64,000 nt of DNA from Peribacillus sp. FSL H8-0477 (GCF_038002765.1 NZ_JBBODE010000002.1:434001-498000); one strand, 5' to 3'. Shown: positions 23,643 to 32,561, counted from the stretch's first letter. Made by a program: numbers and translations. The notes: generated by a model not told the origin, from the sequence alone.

Positions 23643-23662
23643 GGCTCTCGTATTAGAGAGCC
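23643..23662. repeat. Right flanking hairpin of MITE-like copy 1
   Basis: GGCTCTC-GTATTA-GAGAGCC is a perfect 7-bp stem that repeats the left flank sequence. It lies 8 bases beyond the stop codon of the minus-strand M20 gene. Confidence 0.75.
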
Positions 23663-23670
23663 ATGCTTTA

Positions 23671-24759
23671 TTAGCCTATGTTTTTTTTATTTGTGCGTAA
23701 ATGAACAAACTCGTTGGCAAAGTCTATGAGCATTTGTTGATAGTCCTGTACGGAATCAAGAATGACATATTCACGGTCACCATGCCAATTGGCTCCACTC
23801 GGTCCAAACTCAATGGATGGAATGTCGTAGGCTGAAAAGAAAACAGTATCTGCTGAACCATGTTGTCCAAAGACTCGAGCATTATCGTTTGTGATATTCT
23901 CAATAACAGGTTTTAACAAAGAGATAAATGGTTCGTTTTCTTTCGTTTTCACCGGTATCCCAAACATTTTCATTGTGACTTTCCCATCTGTAATGGATTG
24001 GATCTGCTCAATGATGTCATCCTTATTTTGCGTAGGTAGGTAGCGGATATCGAGACTCATTAAGCATTTACCAGGAACCTTATTGTAAACTTCACCTGCA
24101 TGCAGCTTGGCTAGGTTAATAGAAGGAGAGCGGTAGAGGTCTGAACTTTCGGAAGCAAATGGAAGGGTACGTATTTTTTCATAAATCTCATAAGACTTCT
24201 CAATAGCGTTAACCCCTTCCCATGGTCTGCTGCCATGAGCAGGCATGCCGTCTATTTCTATATCAAGTTGTAAGACACCCTTAGCTTGAAGGCCAATACC
24301 AAGTTGAGTCGGTTCAGCACAGATGACAAAGTCACCCCGATAGCCGTTTTTAGCTAAATACCCAGAACAATTAAGTCCTCCAATTTCTTCATCCGATACA
24401 ATTTGCAGTTGGATCCGGACACGAAGGTCTTGCTTTTGCAATTCAGCGAATGCGCACATCATTGCAGCAACACCAGCCTTCATATCAGCTGTTCCTCGGC
24501 CATAAAGCTTTCCATCTTCCTCATAAGGAATAAATTGATCAGGATTTCCGCTGACAACATCAACATGACCGTTTAAAATAATGGTTTTATCACCTTGTCC
24601 AAGTTCAGAAACAAGCATTTTGTACCCATTATTCGTTAGTACATTCACAGATAATCCTTGTTCTGAAAGCCACTTAGAGCAGAATTCAACTGCTTCATTT
24701 GCTCCATCCTTTGTGGAACTGTTAATCGAAACCAAATCTTTAAGTAAATCAGTAAGCAT
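23671..24759 (-). CDS. M20-family metallopeptidase (ArgE/DapE-like deacylase)
   Basis: 362 residues. Metal-binding motifs of the M20 family are present: LNGHVDVVSG (first His), YGRGTADMKAG (bridging Asp), SDEEIGG (catalytic Glu and metal Glu), CAEPTQ and the C-terminal GQHGSADTVFF. The dimerisation domain carries MPAHGSRPWEGVNAIEK. Cytosolic; it cleaves an N-acyl amino acid or small peptide, with acetylornithine deacetylase and succinyl-diaminopimelate desuccinylase as the closest named activities. Not in an arg or dap operon, so the substrate is open. Its transcript runs into the hairpins flanking MITE copy 1. Confidence 0.88.
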   Translation of the reverse strand: MLTDLLKDLVSINSSTKDGANEAVEFCSKWLSEQGLSVNVLTNNGYKMLVSELGQGDKTIILNGHVDVVSGNPDQFIPYEEDGKLYGRGTADMKAGVAAMMCAFAELQKQDLRVRIQLQIVSDEEIGGLNCSGYLAKNGYRGDFVICAEPTQLGIGLQAKGVLQLDIEIDGMPAHGSRPWEGVNAIEKSYEIYEKIRTLPFASESSDLYRSPSINLAKLHAGEVYNKVPGKCLMSLDIRYLPTQNKDDIIEQIQSITDGKVTMKMFGIPVKTKENEPFISLLKPVIENITNDNARVFGQHGSADTVFFSAYDIPSIEFGPSGANWHGDREYVILDSVQDYQQMLIDFANEFVHLRTNKKNIG

Positions 24760-24910
24760 AAAAAAAATTACCTCCTGTGTTTATCTTGTCGTATTGTATC
24801 TATACCCACTAGGTACTCAAACATTCATGTTTTTACAAGATTAAGATGAAATTGCGGATGGGTATAAGATGAACGTTCGTTTTTTGACGAATTTTCTTTC
24901 TGAATAACAG

Positions 24911-24935
24911 GTTATTTTTTCTGGACCTGGGGTAT
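24911..24935 (+). promoter_or_regulatory. Sigma-B type promoter of YflT-like gene
   Basis: GTTATT (24911-24916), 13 bases, then GGGTAT (24930-24935), very close to the Bacillus sigma-B consensus GTTTAA-N12-15-GGGTAT. It lies 50 bases before the start of a general-stress protein gene. Confidence 0.75.
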
Positions 24936-24985
24936 TTAAAGACAGAGAAACAGATACATCACTTTTTTTTAGGAGGATGATCAAG

Positions 24986-25540
24986 ATGGATAAACGTGTA
25001 GTTGGAGTATATGAAAACGGTGAAGAAGCAATTCGCGCAGTTGAAGATTTGAAAGCTCAGGGCTATAGCCGTGATGATATTTCGGTCGTAGCTAAAGACC
25101 GTGATGAAGTGAAAACTGTAAATGCAGAAACTGGTACGAAAACGGAAGAAGGTCTTGCGGCTGGTGCTGCAACAGGTGGAATCCTTGGTGGAACAGCCGG
25201 GTTATTAGCTGGAATTGGTGCATTAGCTATTCCAGGAATCGGGCCGGTTCTAGCGGCTGGACCAATTGCAGCAACACTTGCAGGAGCAGCTGTTGGTGCC
25301 GGAACTGGCGGTCTTGCAGGAGCATTGATTGGAATGGGAATTCCTGAAGCTGAAGCTGGGCACTATGAAACAGAGGTAAAATCCGGAAAGCTATTAATCT
25401 TAGTTGATCCTCATGCACCAAAACATGGTGCTGAATATGCTGAGCCTAGAGTGAATGTAGGAGCACGTAATGATACTCTTGACACTCAACGTGATCCAAT
25501 TAATAGTCCAATCGACCGCACAAAAAATTTCCGTAACTAA
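24986..25540 (+). CDS. General stress protein, YflT domain with Gly/Ala-rich segment
   Basis: 184 residues from ATG at 24986 (GGAGGATG ribosome-binding site). The N-terminal ~50 residues are a YflT/GSP17M domain (KRVVGVYENGEEAIRAVEDLKAQGYSRDDISVVAKD). A glycine/alanine-rich, weakly hydrophobic centre follows (AAGAATGGILGGTAGLLAGIGALAIPGIGPVLAAGP). The C-terminal part contains YETEVKSGKLLILVD and a polar tail. Such proteins are induced by heat, salt or ethanol stress under sigma-B; the promoter upstream fits. Biochemical function is unknown. Confidence 0.88.
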   Translation: MDKRVVGVYENGEEAIRAVEDLKAQGYSRDDISVVAKDRDEVKTVNAETGTKTEEGLAAGAATGGILGGTAGLLAGIGALAIPGIGPVLAAGPIAATLAGAAVGAGTGGLAGALIGMGIPEAEAGHYETEVKSGKLLILVDPHAPKHGAEYAEPRVNVGARNDTLDTQRDPINSPIDRTKNFRN

Positions 25541-25564
25541 CTATAGTTAATTAGACAATAAAAA

Positions 25565-25599
25565 AACTGGGCATGGTGTATTCCATGTCCAGTTTTTTT
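25565..25599 (+). terminator. Rho-independent terminator after YflT-like gene
   Basis: AACTGGGCATGG / CCATGTCCAGTT stem with TGTATT loop and seven T. Confidence 0.9.
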
Positions 25600-25896
25600 A
25601 TCGTTCATATAAATCTAAATACCTATGTGCATTTAAATGAATCTGACGTTGGTATTGGATGAATTCTTCTCGAATGTGTGATACAAAATACGAGTTATTC
25701 CTGTATTACTAGCCAGTTTTTCGACATTTATATTTTACTTTGTTTCATCTAGGTTACGAATGAAATAGAAATGAGAGCGTAAATTAGGAATGAAACAAGA
25801 AAAAAATACATCTTTATGACTAGAAGGAAAATAAAGGGTTACAGCATCATCTTCTCGAACATGAAGAATAAATAGACATGGAGGGGTGATGAATTC
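25600..25896. other. Intergenic stretch without recognised features
   Basis: About 300 AT-rich bases between the YflT terminator and the PBP gene. No ORF, repeat or stable hairpin stands out; it presumably holds the promoter of the downstream carboxypeptidase. Confidence 0.5.
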
Positions 25897-27378
25897 TTGA
25901 TTAAAAAAATTAAATGGTGTCTTGCATTATTGCTTATTACCATGTTTGCAGCGTTTCCATATTTACATACTGACAAGGAGTCGGTTTATGCGCTGGATGA
26001 GTCAGGGAAATTAGGTCAACAGATAACGAATGCCCTTAACACACCAAAATTGGAAGGGGCACTTGCAGGAGTCAGTATTCGAGATGGATCGAGCGGTGAA
26101 ATTATATTTGAGAAAGGAGCAGACACTCGATTGCGTCCGGCTTCTAATCAAAAGTTATTAACAGCCGCTGCGGCATTAGAAACACTCGGGAAGGATTATC
26201 GGTTTAAAACAGAGGTATATACTGATGGAAACAAACATGGAAAGGTCCTTAACGGAAATATTTACATAAAGGGTGAGGGAGATCCAACCCTGTTAAAAAG
26301 TGATTTTGATCAATTAGCAGCTGAAGTAAAGAAAAGCGGCATTAAGCTGATTAATGGAAACGTGATTGCCGATGATACTTGGTATGATGATGAACGTTAT
26401 TCAGAGGATCTTAGCTGGATGGATGAAGCAGAGTATTATGGAGCGGCTGTATCGCCTTTAACCGCTTCACCCAATGAAGATTTTGATACAGGAACTGTAA
26501 TAGTTGAGGTGAACCCGGCTAACGTGTCAGGTAAGGATGCCTCAATCAACGTTGTTCCTAAAACTGATTATGTAAAGATTATTAATCATGCAAAAACAGT
26601 GGCAGCAGATGGGAAAAAAGATATTGAAATCACACGCGAGCATGGCAGCAATACGATTACGATTGAGGGGACTATACCACTGCAAGCAAGTAAGACAAGG
26701 CAATGGGTGGCCGTATGGGAGCCAACTGGCTACGCCTTGGATTTATTTAAGCAATCGTTGAACGAACAAGGAATCAAGGTTACAGGGAAAGCGAAGATCG
26801 GACAGATTTCAAAGAAAGCTACCGTACTCGTAAGTCACAGCTCAATGCCGTTATCGGAACTGCTCGTGCCTTTTATGAAGCTTAGCAATAATGGCCATGC
26901 AGAAATGCTTGTTAAGGAAATGGGGAAGGTTCGCTTTGGGGAAGGCAGTTGGGAAAAGGGTTTAGAGGTAATGGAAAACACGTTGAAAACATTCGATGTA
27001 AATATAAATTCACTAATGATGCGTGATGGTTCTGGTATTTCTCATGTGAATTTGGTTCCAGCTAATGAATTATCAAAGCTCTTGTTCGCGGTTCAAGGAA
27101 AGTCATGGTTTCCGGTATATGTAAATTCCCTTCCACTTGCAGGAAACAGTGAACGGTTAATAGGGGGGACATTAAGAAATCGTATGAAGGAAACCCCAGC
27201 AGCTGGCAATGTACAAGCAAAAACAGGGACAATCACCTCGGTAAGTTCCTTATCAGGCTATGTCACGAATAAAAAAGGGGAAAAGTTAATATTTTCTATT
27301 CTTTTAAATAATTTTGTAGACGAAGAGGGAATTACGAAGATACAAGATGATATAGCTGTTATACTCGCAAATCAATAA
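25897..27378 (+). CDS. dacC: D-Ala-D-Ala carboxypeptidase/endopeptidase, class C PBP (peptidase S13, PBP4a-like)
   Basis: 493 residues from TTG with GGAGGGGTGATG upstream. An N-terminal signal peptide ([18 protein letters not shown]) exports it. Penicillin-binding motifs: SxxK in [18 protein letters not shown], SxN in [10 protein letters not shown], and KTG in [17 protein letters not shown]. The long insert between the first two motifs ([20 protein letters not shown] onward) is typical of the S13 family. It trims or cleaves peptidoglycan peptides outside the membrane. Length matches Bacillus DacC. It stands alone between terminators. Confidence 0.88.
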   Translation: MIKKIKWCLALLLITMFAAFPYLHTDKESVYALDESGKLGQQITNALNTPKLEGALAGVSIRDGSSGEIIFEKGADTRLRPASNQKLLTAAAALETLGKDYRFKTEVYTDGNKHGKVLNGNIYIKGEGDPTLLKSDFDQLAAEVKKSGIKLINGNVIADDTWYDDERYSEDLSWMDEAEYYGAAVSPLTASPNEDFDTGTVIVEVNPANVSGKDASINVVPKTDYVKIINHAKTVAADGKKDIEITREHGSNTITIEGTIPLQASKTRQWVAVWEPTGYALDLFKQSLNEQGIKVTGKAKIGQISKKATVLVSHSSMPLSELLVPFMKLSNNGHAEMLVKEMGKVRFGEGSWEKGLEVMENTLKTFDVNINSLMMRDGSGISHVNLVPANELSKLLFAVQGKSWFPVYVNSLPLAGNSERLIGGTLRNRMKETPAAGNVQAKTGTITSVSSLSGYVTNKKGEKLIFSILLNNFVDEEGITKIQDDIAVILANQ

Positions 27379-27383
27379 CTAGG

Positions 27384-27409
27384 AGCCGGCCGATATGTTG
27401 GCCGGCTTT
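27384..27409. terminator. Bidirectional terminator
   Basis: AGCCGGCC / GGCCGGCT stem with a GATATGTT loop and TTTTCTTT; between the dacC-like gene (plus) and the DUF6176 gene (minus). Confidence 0.85.
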
Positions 27410-27412
27410 TCT

Positions 27413-27757
27413 TTATAACATCATCTTTCTAATATTTTTGGGTATCATGACAACCTTCGTTTCCAAATCAACAGGCTTAAAGTCTGAATCGATACATTCC
27501 TCCCAATACTGTAGATGAAGCTGGTCAATTTCATGTGCGGAGTTGGTTACTTCTATACCATCCTCGCCTTGGACTGAATACCAATACAAAAATTCCTCAC
27601 CCTCCAAAACCTCTCGGAAGATGGTTTCTACATACATTTTCTCATCTTCAAGCGTCAACAGGACTTGATCCATATGCTCATTCAGCAAATCCATCCACTT
27701 ATCTAATTCCGCTGTTTTTCCATTTTTAACTTTAAATCGGGTTAGTTCCACTAACAT
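27413..27757 (-). CDS. DUF6176-like family protein
   Basis: 114 residues from ATG at 27757, six bases after an AAAGGATG site; an ATG three codons earlier is too close to that site. Sequence blocks VELTRFKVKNGKTAELDKWMDLL, KMYVETIFRE, EEFLYWYSVQG and WEECID are characteristic of a small Bacillaceae family of unknown function with a ferredoxin-like (ABM/dimeric barrel-like) pattern. Single gene; no functional clue in the neighbourhood. Confidence 0.7.
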   Translation of the reverse strand: MLVELTRFKVKNGKTAELDKWMDLLNEHMDQVLLTLEDEKMYVETIFREVLEGEEFLYWYSVQGEDGIEVTNSAHEIDQLHLQYWEECIDSDFKPVDLETKVVMIPKNIRKMML

Positions 27758-27915
27758 AGGTATCATCCTTTTTTTAGTATTACTTTTGAAAAGAGAATTA
27801 TTAAATTAATAATTCTAAAAATAAAGAAAATCTTAGTTAAAGATATTTTACCTAATGAAAGAATAGGTTACTATGAATTTAGTAATTATTACAAATTACA
27901 GTGAGGGCGGATTGT

Positions 27916-28695
27916 ATGGTGAAAATTCCTGTTAGTGTACAGTCAGTTTTAAATGAATACATGACATTACTTAATGAACGATTACCAAATACCCTTGTGG
28001 GCCTTTATTTGCATGGTTCTATTGCATTGAATGCCTTTGTAGAAAATTCCAGCGATATTGATTTTTTGACGATCATTAATCATCGTTTGGCCACATCTGA
28101 AGCAGCGATTTTATATGAGATTCATCAGTCGATTGCTAGAAACAGCAAGCCAGATATGGATGGGTATTACCTGATACAAGAGGAGATTGGCAGTCAAGCA
28201 GAAGGTCTTTATTATAACGGAGGACAACTACAAGACAAAACAGTCATAAACCCAGTGACATGGTGGATTCTGAAAAATAAAGGAATTCCTGTTTTAGGAG
28301 AAGAGTTGAATTTTGCAGTCGATAGAATGGACTTGCTTTCCTATGTATCTGAGAATATGAATACCTATTGGGCAAACCGAATTAGAAAGATTGAGGATAG
28401 TGACCCACTACTCCTGCTGCCAAAGGAATTTCTTAATGAAGAAATCCAATGGTCCATTTTAGGGATACTACGTCAATATTACACACTGAGAGAGCATGAT
28501 ATCATTTCAAAGCTGGGTGCAGGGGAATATGCTTTAAAGCATATTCCAGAAGAATGGCACCACATCATTAATGAAGCAATCCAAATCAGGAAAGGTACGG
28601 GGAAGACATTTTTTGAATCTGAGAAAAAACGTTTAAATACAGCTTCATTATTAATGGAATACATATTGAAGGAAAGTACCATAAGGGATATTTGA
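27916..28695 (+). CDS. Aminoglycoside nucleotidyltransferase-like protein (AadA/ANT(9)-type with DUF4111 domain)
   Basis: 259 residues from ATG at 27916, five bases after GAGGGCGG (an upstream GTG at 27901 overlaps that site). The nucleotidyltransferase motif is LYLHGSIALNAF followed by SSDIDFL, giving the G-S plus D-x-D metal-binding pair. The C-terminal helical domain (NEEIQWSILGILRQYYTLREHDIISKLGAGEYAL) matches the AadA C-terminal domain. AadA and ANT(9) enzymes adenylylate streptomycin or spectinomycin; chromosomal relatives in Bacillaceae may have other substrates, so resistance is not proven. No mobile element adjoins it. Confidence 0.8.
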   Translation: MVKIPVSVQSVLNEYMTLLNERLPNTLVGLYLHGSIALNAFVENSSDIDFLTIINHRLATSEAAILYEIHQSIARNSKPDMDGYYLIQEEIGSQAEGLYYNGGQLQDKTVINPVTWWILKNKGIPVLGEELNFAVDRMDLLSYVSENMNTYWANRIRKIEDSDPLLLLPKEFLNEEIQWSILGILRQYYTLREHDIISKLGAGEYALKHIPEEWHHIINEAIQIRKGTGKTFFESEKKRLNTASLLMEYILKESTIRDI

Positions 28696-28909
28696 GGAGA
28701 AAACATCTCTTAAATCTATTGGAATGGGAAGAGAGACAAGAGGGATTTCGAGCTGAGCGTTTTGTCCCTCATGTTTATGACAGGAAATTCCTTGCCACAT
28801 TTTTAACCAATGATTCGCATAATCAATTACTACAATCGAAATGGTGTTTGTCGTAAAGTATGCTAGAACGTTGAAAAATCGGCAGTTTATCATTGTCCAA
28901 AGATTGAAG

Positions 28910-28947
28910 AGTATGGCCATGATCGAATTCATTATCATGGCCATACT
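28910..28947. terminator. Perfect 14-bp hairpin between convergent genes
   Basis: AGTATGGCCATGAT (28910-28923) pairs perfectly with ATCATGGCCATACT (28934-28947) across a 10-base loop. The following T-run is poor (TTTC), so termination is plausible but not certain. The 28696-28909 stretch before it shows nothing recognisable. Confidence 0.6.
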
Positions 28948-28976
28948 TTCAATTCACGGTTTGACTATTAATATAG

Positions 28977-29555
28977 TTACCTGGCTAAAAAGCTTTCTAA
29001 ACGATTTTTAACGTCTGGCCACTCTTCTAGAAGGATGCTGAAAACTACAGTGTTTCGAATATACCCGTCGCGGAGGACTTTATCTTTGCGAAGAATGCCT
29101 TCCGGTACCGCTCCTAACCGTTTAATGGCAGTTTGTGAGCGAATATTTCGTTCGTCTGTTCTAAATTCGACCCGGTTCATTGACCATGTTTCAAAGGCAT
29201 GCTGCAATAGTAACAGTTTACATTCTGAATTAACAGCTGTCCGCCAGTACGCGGGATGATACCAGGTTGAGCCAATTTCAAGCGAACGATCTGCGAATTG
29301 AATGGAGCGGAGACTGGTACTGCCAATTAGTTGATTTGTTTTATTCTCCATTACCACAAACGGATAATGCAAACTGTTCTCTCTTGCTGCAATGCCATCC
29401 TTAATGAAATTTTTTGCATCCTCAAACGATAAGATCTTCGTAGCACTCCACTCCCAAATTTCCTTCGGTTTTGCTGCTTCATATAAGGGGAGAAGATGTT
29501 CTTCAGTTAATGGAAGTAACGTGATAGTCTTTCCTTGTATTTCAATATGGTCCAT
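28977..29555 (-). CDS. GNAT-family N-acetyltransferase (RimJ/RimL-like)
   Basis: 192 residues from ATG at 29555, eight bases after GGAGG. Features are LTEEHLLPLYEAAKPKEIWEWS at the N-terminus, GSTSLRSIQFADRSLEIGSTWYHPAYW and CKLLLLQHAFETWSMNRVEFRTDERNIRSQTAIKRLGA, the last being the acetyl-CoA-binding and C-terminal part of the RimJ/RimL subgroup. It transfers acetyl from acetyl-CoA to an amine; the target is unknown. Single gene. Confidence 0.85.
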   Translation of the reverse strand: MDHIEIQGKTITLLPLTEEHLLPLYEAAKPKEIWEWSATKILSFEDAKNFIKDGIAARENSLHYPFVVMENKTNQLIGSTSLRSIQFADRSLEIGSTWYHPAYWRTAVNSECKLLLLQHAFETWSMNRVEFRTDERNIRSQTAIKRLGAVPEGILRKDKVLRDGYIRNTVVFSILLEEWPDVKNRLESFLAR

Positions 29556-29738
29556 GGAATATACCTCCAATTATCAAGATACTACTAGTATAGGAGAAAA
29601 CTAATCCTTAGATAAGTACCAGTTTAATTATTATTATAGGTACCAGATTAGTTGGGAGATTACATTCTCCCAATAAGTAAGTTGTAAAAAAGAGAAACGG
29701 GATCAAAGGACGGACTTATTGCAGTTCATAAATAAGAC

Positions 29739-29764
29739 AAAGGAACTCATCCATGAGTTCCTTT
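29739..29764 (-). terminator. Terminator of yvgK-like gene
   Basis: AAAGGAACTCAT / ATGAGTTCCTTT is a perfect 12-bp stem with a two-base loop, 12 bases past the stop; the T-rich tail on the minus strand is weak. Confidence 0.7.
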
Positions 29765-29776
29765 GTACAACCTAAA

Positions 29777-30691
29777 TTAAAGTGTTTCATAAATGACCGT
29801 GCCCATCAGTGAAGTATCATAATCACTTAGGGAGTTGATTTCCGATTGGAAAGAAGGGGAAGCTAAAATCTCTTTTATATTGGTAATGAGCGGCTCGTTT
29901 ACGGGTGTTTTTAGAATAACAAGATCCAACCGTTCTGTAATTAAGGGAATGAAGTCCACACCGACGATTTTAGCAGCTTTCTCAATTCCTACGCCTGCGT
30001 CTGCTAATCCTGAGTTTATTGCTGAAGCAACACTCAAATGATTGGTTTCTTCTTTTGGGTAGCCCTTTATCTCGGTAACAGGTATATTATGTATCCTGAG
30101 CTGTTCATCCAAAAGGACCCTTGCGCCTGAACCTTTCTCCCGATTAATGATAGTCACTTGTTTCTGGTGCAAATCCTTCCAGGAGGTAAGATTATGCGGA
30201 TTTCCTTTTTGGACGTATAGCCCGGCTTTACGTGAAACCAAATTTATTAAAATGTAAGGATAGCTTACTAAAATTTTCTTTACGTAGGGCAGATTATATT
30301 CTCCAGTATCCCCATCAAGTACATGCAAGCTAACGATATCACACTCGCCATTGTACATAGAAATCAGGCTGTTTAAACTTCCTGTATAGGATCGTAACGT
30401 TTTATAAGTTGACCCTTTTTCAATATGTTTTCCGAGTATATCAAGTACAAGGTCTTGGCCGCTGATGACAATCTTTGAGTTGTCTTTCGCTCCATTTTTT
30501 TGATACTCATCAGCTGGCTGATTTCGATTATGATTGATATAGGCGTCTAAGTCTTTCGCGTCCATCCGCATTTGCCTGCCGACGCGAAAAACCGGAATTT
30601 CACCTTTTTTTATGAGGTCATATATGGTAAGTTTCGATACTTTTAAAAGCTGTGATACTTCCTCGATTGTATAAGAAAGGTCTTTTGTCAT
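29777..30691 (-). CDS. yvgK: HTH regulator with periplasmic-binding-protein-like molybdate-sensor domain (YvgK-like)
   Basis: 304 residues. The N-terminus is an excisionase/MerR-type helix-turn-helix (YTIEEVSQLLKVSKLTIYDLIKKGEIPVFRVGRQMRMD). The rest is a PBP-like domain (GSLNSLISMYNGECDIVSLHVLDGDTGEYN, NREKGSGARVLLDEQL, ATVASAINSGLADAGVGIE-like region). In Bacillus this arrangement, divergent from modA-modB, belongs to the YvgK family, a presumed molybdate- or tungstate-responsive regulator. The shared 166-bp intergenic region contains clustered TATAAC/GTTATA palindromes, the likely operator. Confidence 0.82.
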   Translation of the reverse strand: MTKDLSYTIEEVSQLLKVSKLTIYDLIKKGEIPVFRVGRQMRMDAKDLDAYINHNRNQPADEYQKNGAKDNSKIVISGQDLVLDILGKHIEKGSTYKTLRSYTGSLNSLISMYNGECDIVSLHVLDGDTGEYNLPYVKKILVSYPYILINLVSRKAGLYVQKGNPHNLTSWKDLHQKQVTIINREKGSGARVLLDEQLRIHNIPVTEIKGYPKEETNHLSVASAINSGLADAGVGIEKAAKIVGVDFIPLITERLDLVILKTPVNEPLITNIKEILASPSFQSEINSLSDYDTSLMGTVIYETL

Positions 30692-30784
30692 TCTGCTCGC
30701 ATCCTTCCATCACTTATAATAACTCACTATCCGTAAAAAGTAACTTCACTATCTTCAAGTCTTTCTTTTTTTGTTCTAACCGAT

Positions 30785-30832
30785 TATAATTGGATAGATC
30801 TAATTATAACTAGTTATATCTAATTATAACTA
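30785..30832. promoter_or_regulatory. Palindromic TATAACTA/TAGTTATA cluster in yvgK-modA intergenic region
   Basis: A TATAAT -10-like hexamer (30785-30790) is followed by a 15-bp direct repeat ATCTAATTATAACTA at 30798-30812 and 30818-30832 (exactly 20 bp apart). These create the perfect palindrome TATAACTAGTTATA (30805-30818) and an inverted pair TAGTTATA/TATAACTA with a six-base gap (30811-30832). The position fits a molybdate-responsive operator controlling modA and possibly yvgK. Confidence 0.7.
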
Positions 30833-30857
30833 TAAAGGCGAAAGAAGATGAAGAATA

Positions 30858-31643
30858 GTGAAAAAGATAGGGATTTTTTGTCTCTCAATTATGTTCTTAG
30901 GAGTAGTAATGTCCGGATGTTCATCAAATGAAGAAAGTAAAAAGCAGAATGCTGGTTCAGAAAAAGTTGAATTGACTATTTCGGCCGCAGCAAGTTTACA
31001 AGATGCTATAAACGAAATAAAAACAGCTTATGAAAAAGAGAACGCTAATATTAAAATCAATCTAAACTTTGGAGCTTCTGGTGCACTCCAGCAACAGATT
31101 TCTCAAGGGGCTCCAGTTGATTTATTCTTCTCAGCCGCTGAAGATAAGTTCGAAAAATTAGTGGATGAGAAACTTGTTGAAAAGGGCATAAATCTAATAG
31201 GTAATGAAATTGTCTTAGTGGTTCCAAAAGACTCAAATCAGATAAATAAATTTGAAGACCTCTCAAAAGCTGAAAAAATCGCCCTTGGTACTCCTGAGAC
31301 TGTCCCTGCTGGCCAGTATGGGAAAGAAACGTTAGAAAACTTAGGTGTTTGGAAAGATAGTGAAGAAAAAGTGGTCTATGCCAAGGATGTACGTCAAGTT
31401 CTTACTTATGTTGAAACGGAGAACGTTGATGCGGGTATCGTTTATAAAACTGATGCGTTGACATCTGAAAAAGTCACGATTTCTGCAACAGCTTTAGAAG
31501 ATACACACACTCCGATTATTTATCCAGTAGGAATCATTAAAGAGAGCTCCCATTTAGAAGAAGCAAATGATTTTTACGAATATCTCCAAACAGATAAGGC
31601 GATGGAGATATTTGTGAAATATGGATTTGCGGATATTAACTGA
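30858..31643 (+). CDS. modA: Molybdate ABC transporter substrate-binding lipoprotein ModA
   Basis: 261 residues from GTG. Lipoprotein signal peptide with lipobox VMSGC (Cys about residue 21), so membrane-anchored outside. The ModA fold is clear: LTISAAASLQDAINEIKTAYEK, NFGASGALQQQISQGAPVDLFFSAAEDKFEKL, ALGTPETVPAGQYGKETLENLG, DVRQVLTYVETENVDAGIVYKTDA. It binds molybdate (or tungstate) and delivers it to ModB, encoded next. Molybdate supply matches the two molybdoenzymes in this window. Confidence 0.95.
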   Translation: MKKIGIFCLSIMFLGVVMSGCSSNEESKKQNAGSEKVELTISAAASLQDAINEIKTAYEKENANIKINLNFGASGALQQQISQGAPVDLFFSAAEDKFEKLVDEKLVEKGINLIGNEIVLVVPKDSNQINKFEDLSKAEKIALGTPETVPAGQYGKETLENLGVWKDSEEKVVYAKDVRQVLTYVETENVDAGIVYKTDALTSEKVTISATALEDTHTPIIYPVGIIKESSHLEEANDFYEYLQTDKAMEIFVKYGFADIN

Positions 31644-31646
31644 TTG

Positions 31647-32303
31647 ATGACAACAGATTTTTGGTCACCTGTCCGATTATCCATTGAGATTGCATTCGTT
31701 TCTGGAATATTGGTTATTATTCTAGGTTTAATTGCTGGGAGGTTTATGGCTAGGGCTAAATTCAGGGGAAAAGTGTTGGTTGAAACACTTTTTCTTTTAC
31801 CTTTAGTGTTGCCGCCAACAGTCGTCGGCTTTTTCTTAATTGTTTTGTTTGGGAAAAACAGCATGTTTGGACAAATAATTGAATGGATATTTAATCAATC
31901 GATTATGTTTACCTGGTGGGCGGCTGTTCTAGCTTCGGCTATTGTTGCCTTTCCATTAATGTATCAGTCTTCTAAGACTGGATTCGAAGCGATTGATATC
32001 GATATAGAAGGGGCAGCAAGAGTAGATGGAGCGAATGAATTCAAACTATTTCTATTCGTTTCCATTCCCTTAGCTCTAAAGTCGCTTGTTGCAGGTGGAA
32101 TCCTGAGTGTTGCACGAGCATTAGGAGAGTTTGGAGCAACTCTCATGTTTGCGGGGAACATCCCGGGGAAAACACAAACAACACCGACAGCAATCTATAT
32201 GGCCATTGACACGGGAAATATGCAAATGGCTTGGCTATGGGTAGTGTGTATAGTCGGCATCTCCTTTATTATGCTGATTGTTTCCCAGTTGGTAAAATCC
32301 TAA
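31647..32303 (+). CDS. modB: Molybdate ABC transporter permease ModB
   Basis: 218 residues from ATG at 31647, three bases after the modA stop. About five membrane helices, ModB-type RFMARAKFRGKVLVETLFLLPLVLPPTVVGFFL, and the ATPase-docking EAA loop IEGAARVDGANEFKLF. Pumps molybdate inward with an ATPase. No modC ATPase gene follows; the same gap is seen in the Bacillus yvgLM arrangement, so an ATPase encoded elsewhere must serve it. Confidence 0.93.
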   Translation: MTTDFWSPVRLSIEIAFVSGILVIILGLIAGRFMARAKFRGKVLVETLFLLPLVLPPTVVGFFLIVLFGKNSMFGQIIEWIFNQSIMFTWWAAVLASAIVAFPLMYQSSKTGFEAIDIDIEGAARVDGANEFKLFLFVSIPLALKSLVAGGILSVARALGEFGATLMFAGNIPGKTQTTPTAIYMAIDTGNMQMAWLWVVCIVGISFIMLIVSQLVKS

Positions 32304-32320
32304 TAGTACTAGTAATGAGC

Positions 32321-32348
32321 GGCCTCGAAATGATTTCGAGGCCATATT
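32321..32348 (+). terminator. Terminator of modAB
   Basis: GGCCTCGAAA / TTTCGAGGCC perfect stem with TGA loop; ATATTTTT follows. Confidence 0.85.
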
Positions 32349-32456
32349 TTTATTGGTCTGATACAAGTCAAATGAATTGTAATGACGCATTTGCAATAAT
32401 CCCGGTAAACCCAAAAGCTGAGGATATAGTATTTTTTTGCGGCTCAACTTAAGATC

Positions 32457-32561
32457 GGCCGAATAAAACTCACTATGGGCCGAATAAAAGTGAGAATGGG
32501 CCGAATAAGTCAACGATTGGGCCGAATAAATTAGAGAATGGGCCGAATAGTGGACCGATGA
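32457..32561. repeat. Array B: five 21-bp units with GGCCGAATA core
   Basis: GGCCGAATA starts at 32457, 32478, 32499, 32520 and 32541, exactly 21 bp apart. The following ~12 bases of each unit vary, though three end in an AATG- or ATTG-like triplet before the next GG. Imperfect inverted flanks (AACTTAA on the left, TTAAGTT on the right) border it. It lies in the 590-bp gap between modB and the ycbL-like regulator. Confidence 0.9.

Noticed and set aside
23671..24759. M20 peptidase as part of an arginine or lysine operon
   Set aside because: No arg or dap genes adjoin it.
28696..28909. Remnant transposase in the gap after the nucleotidyltransferase gene
   Set aside because: Translations of this stretch show no transposase motif and no terminal repeats beyond the terminator-like hairpin.
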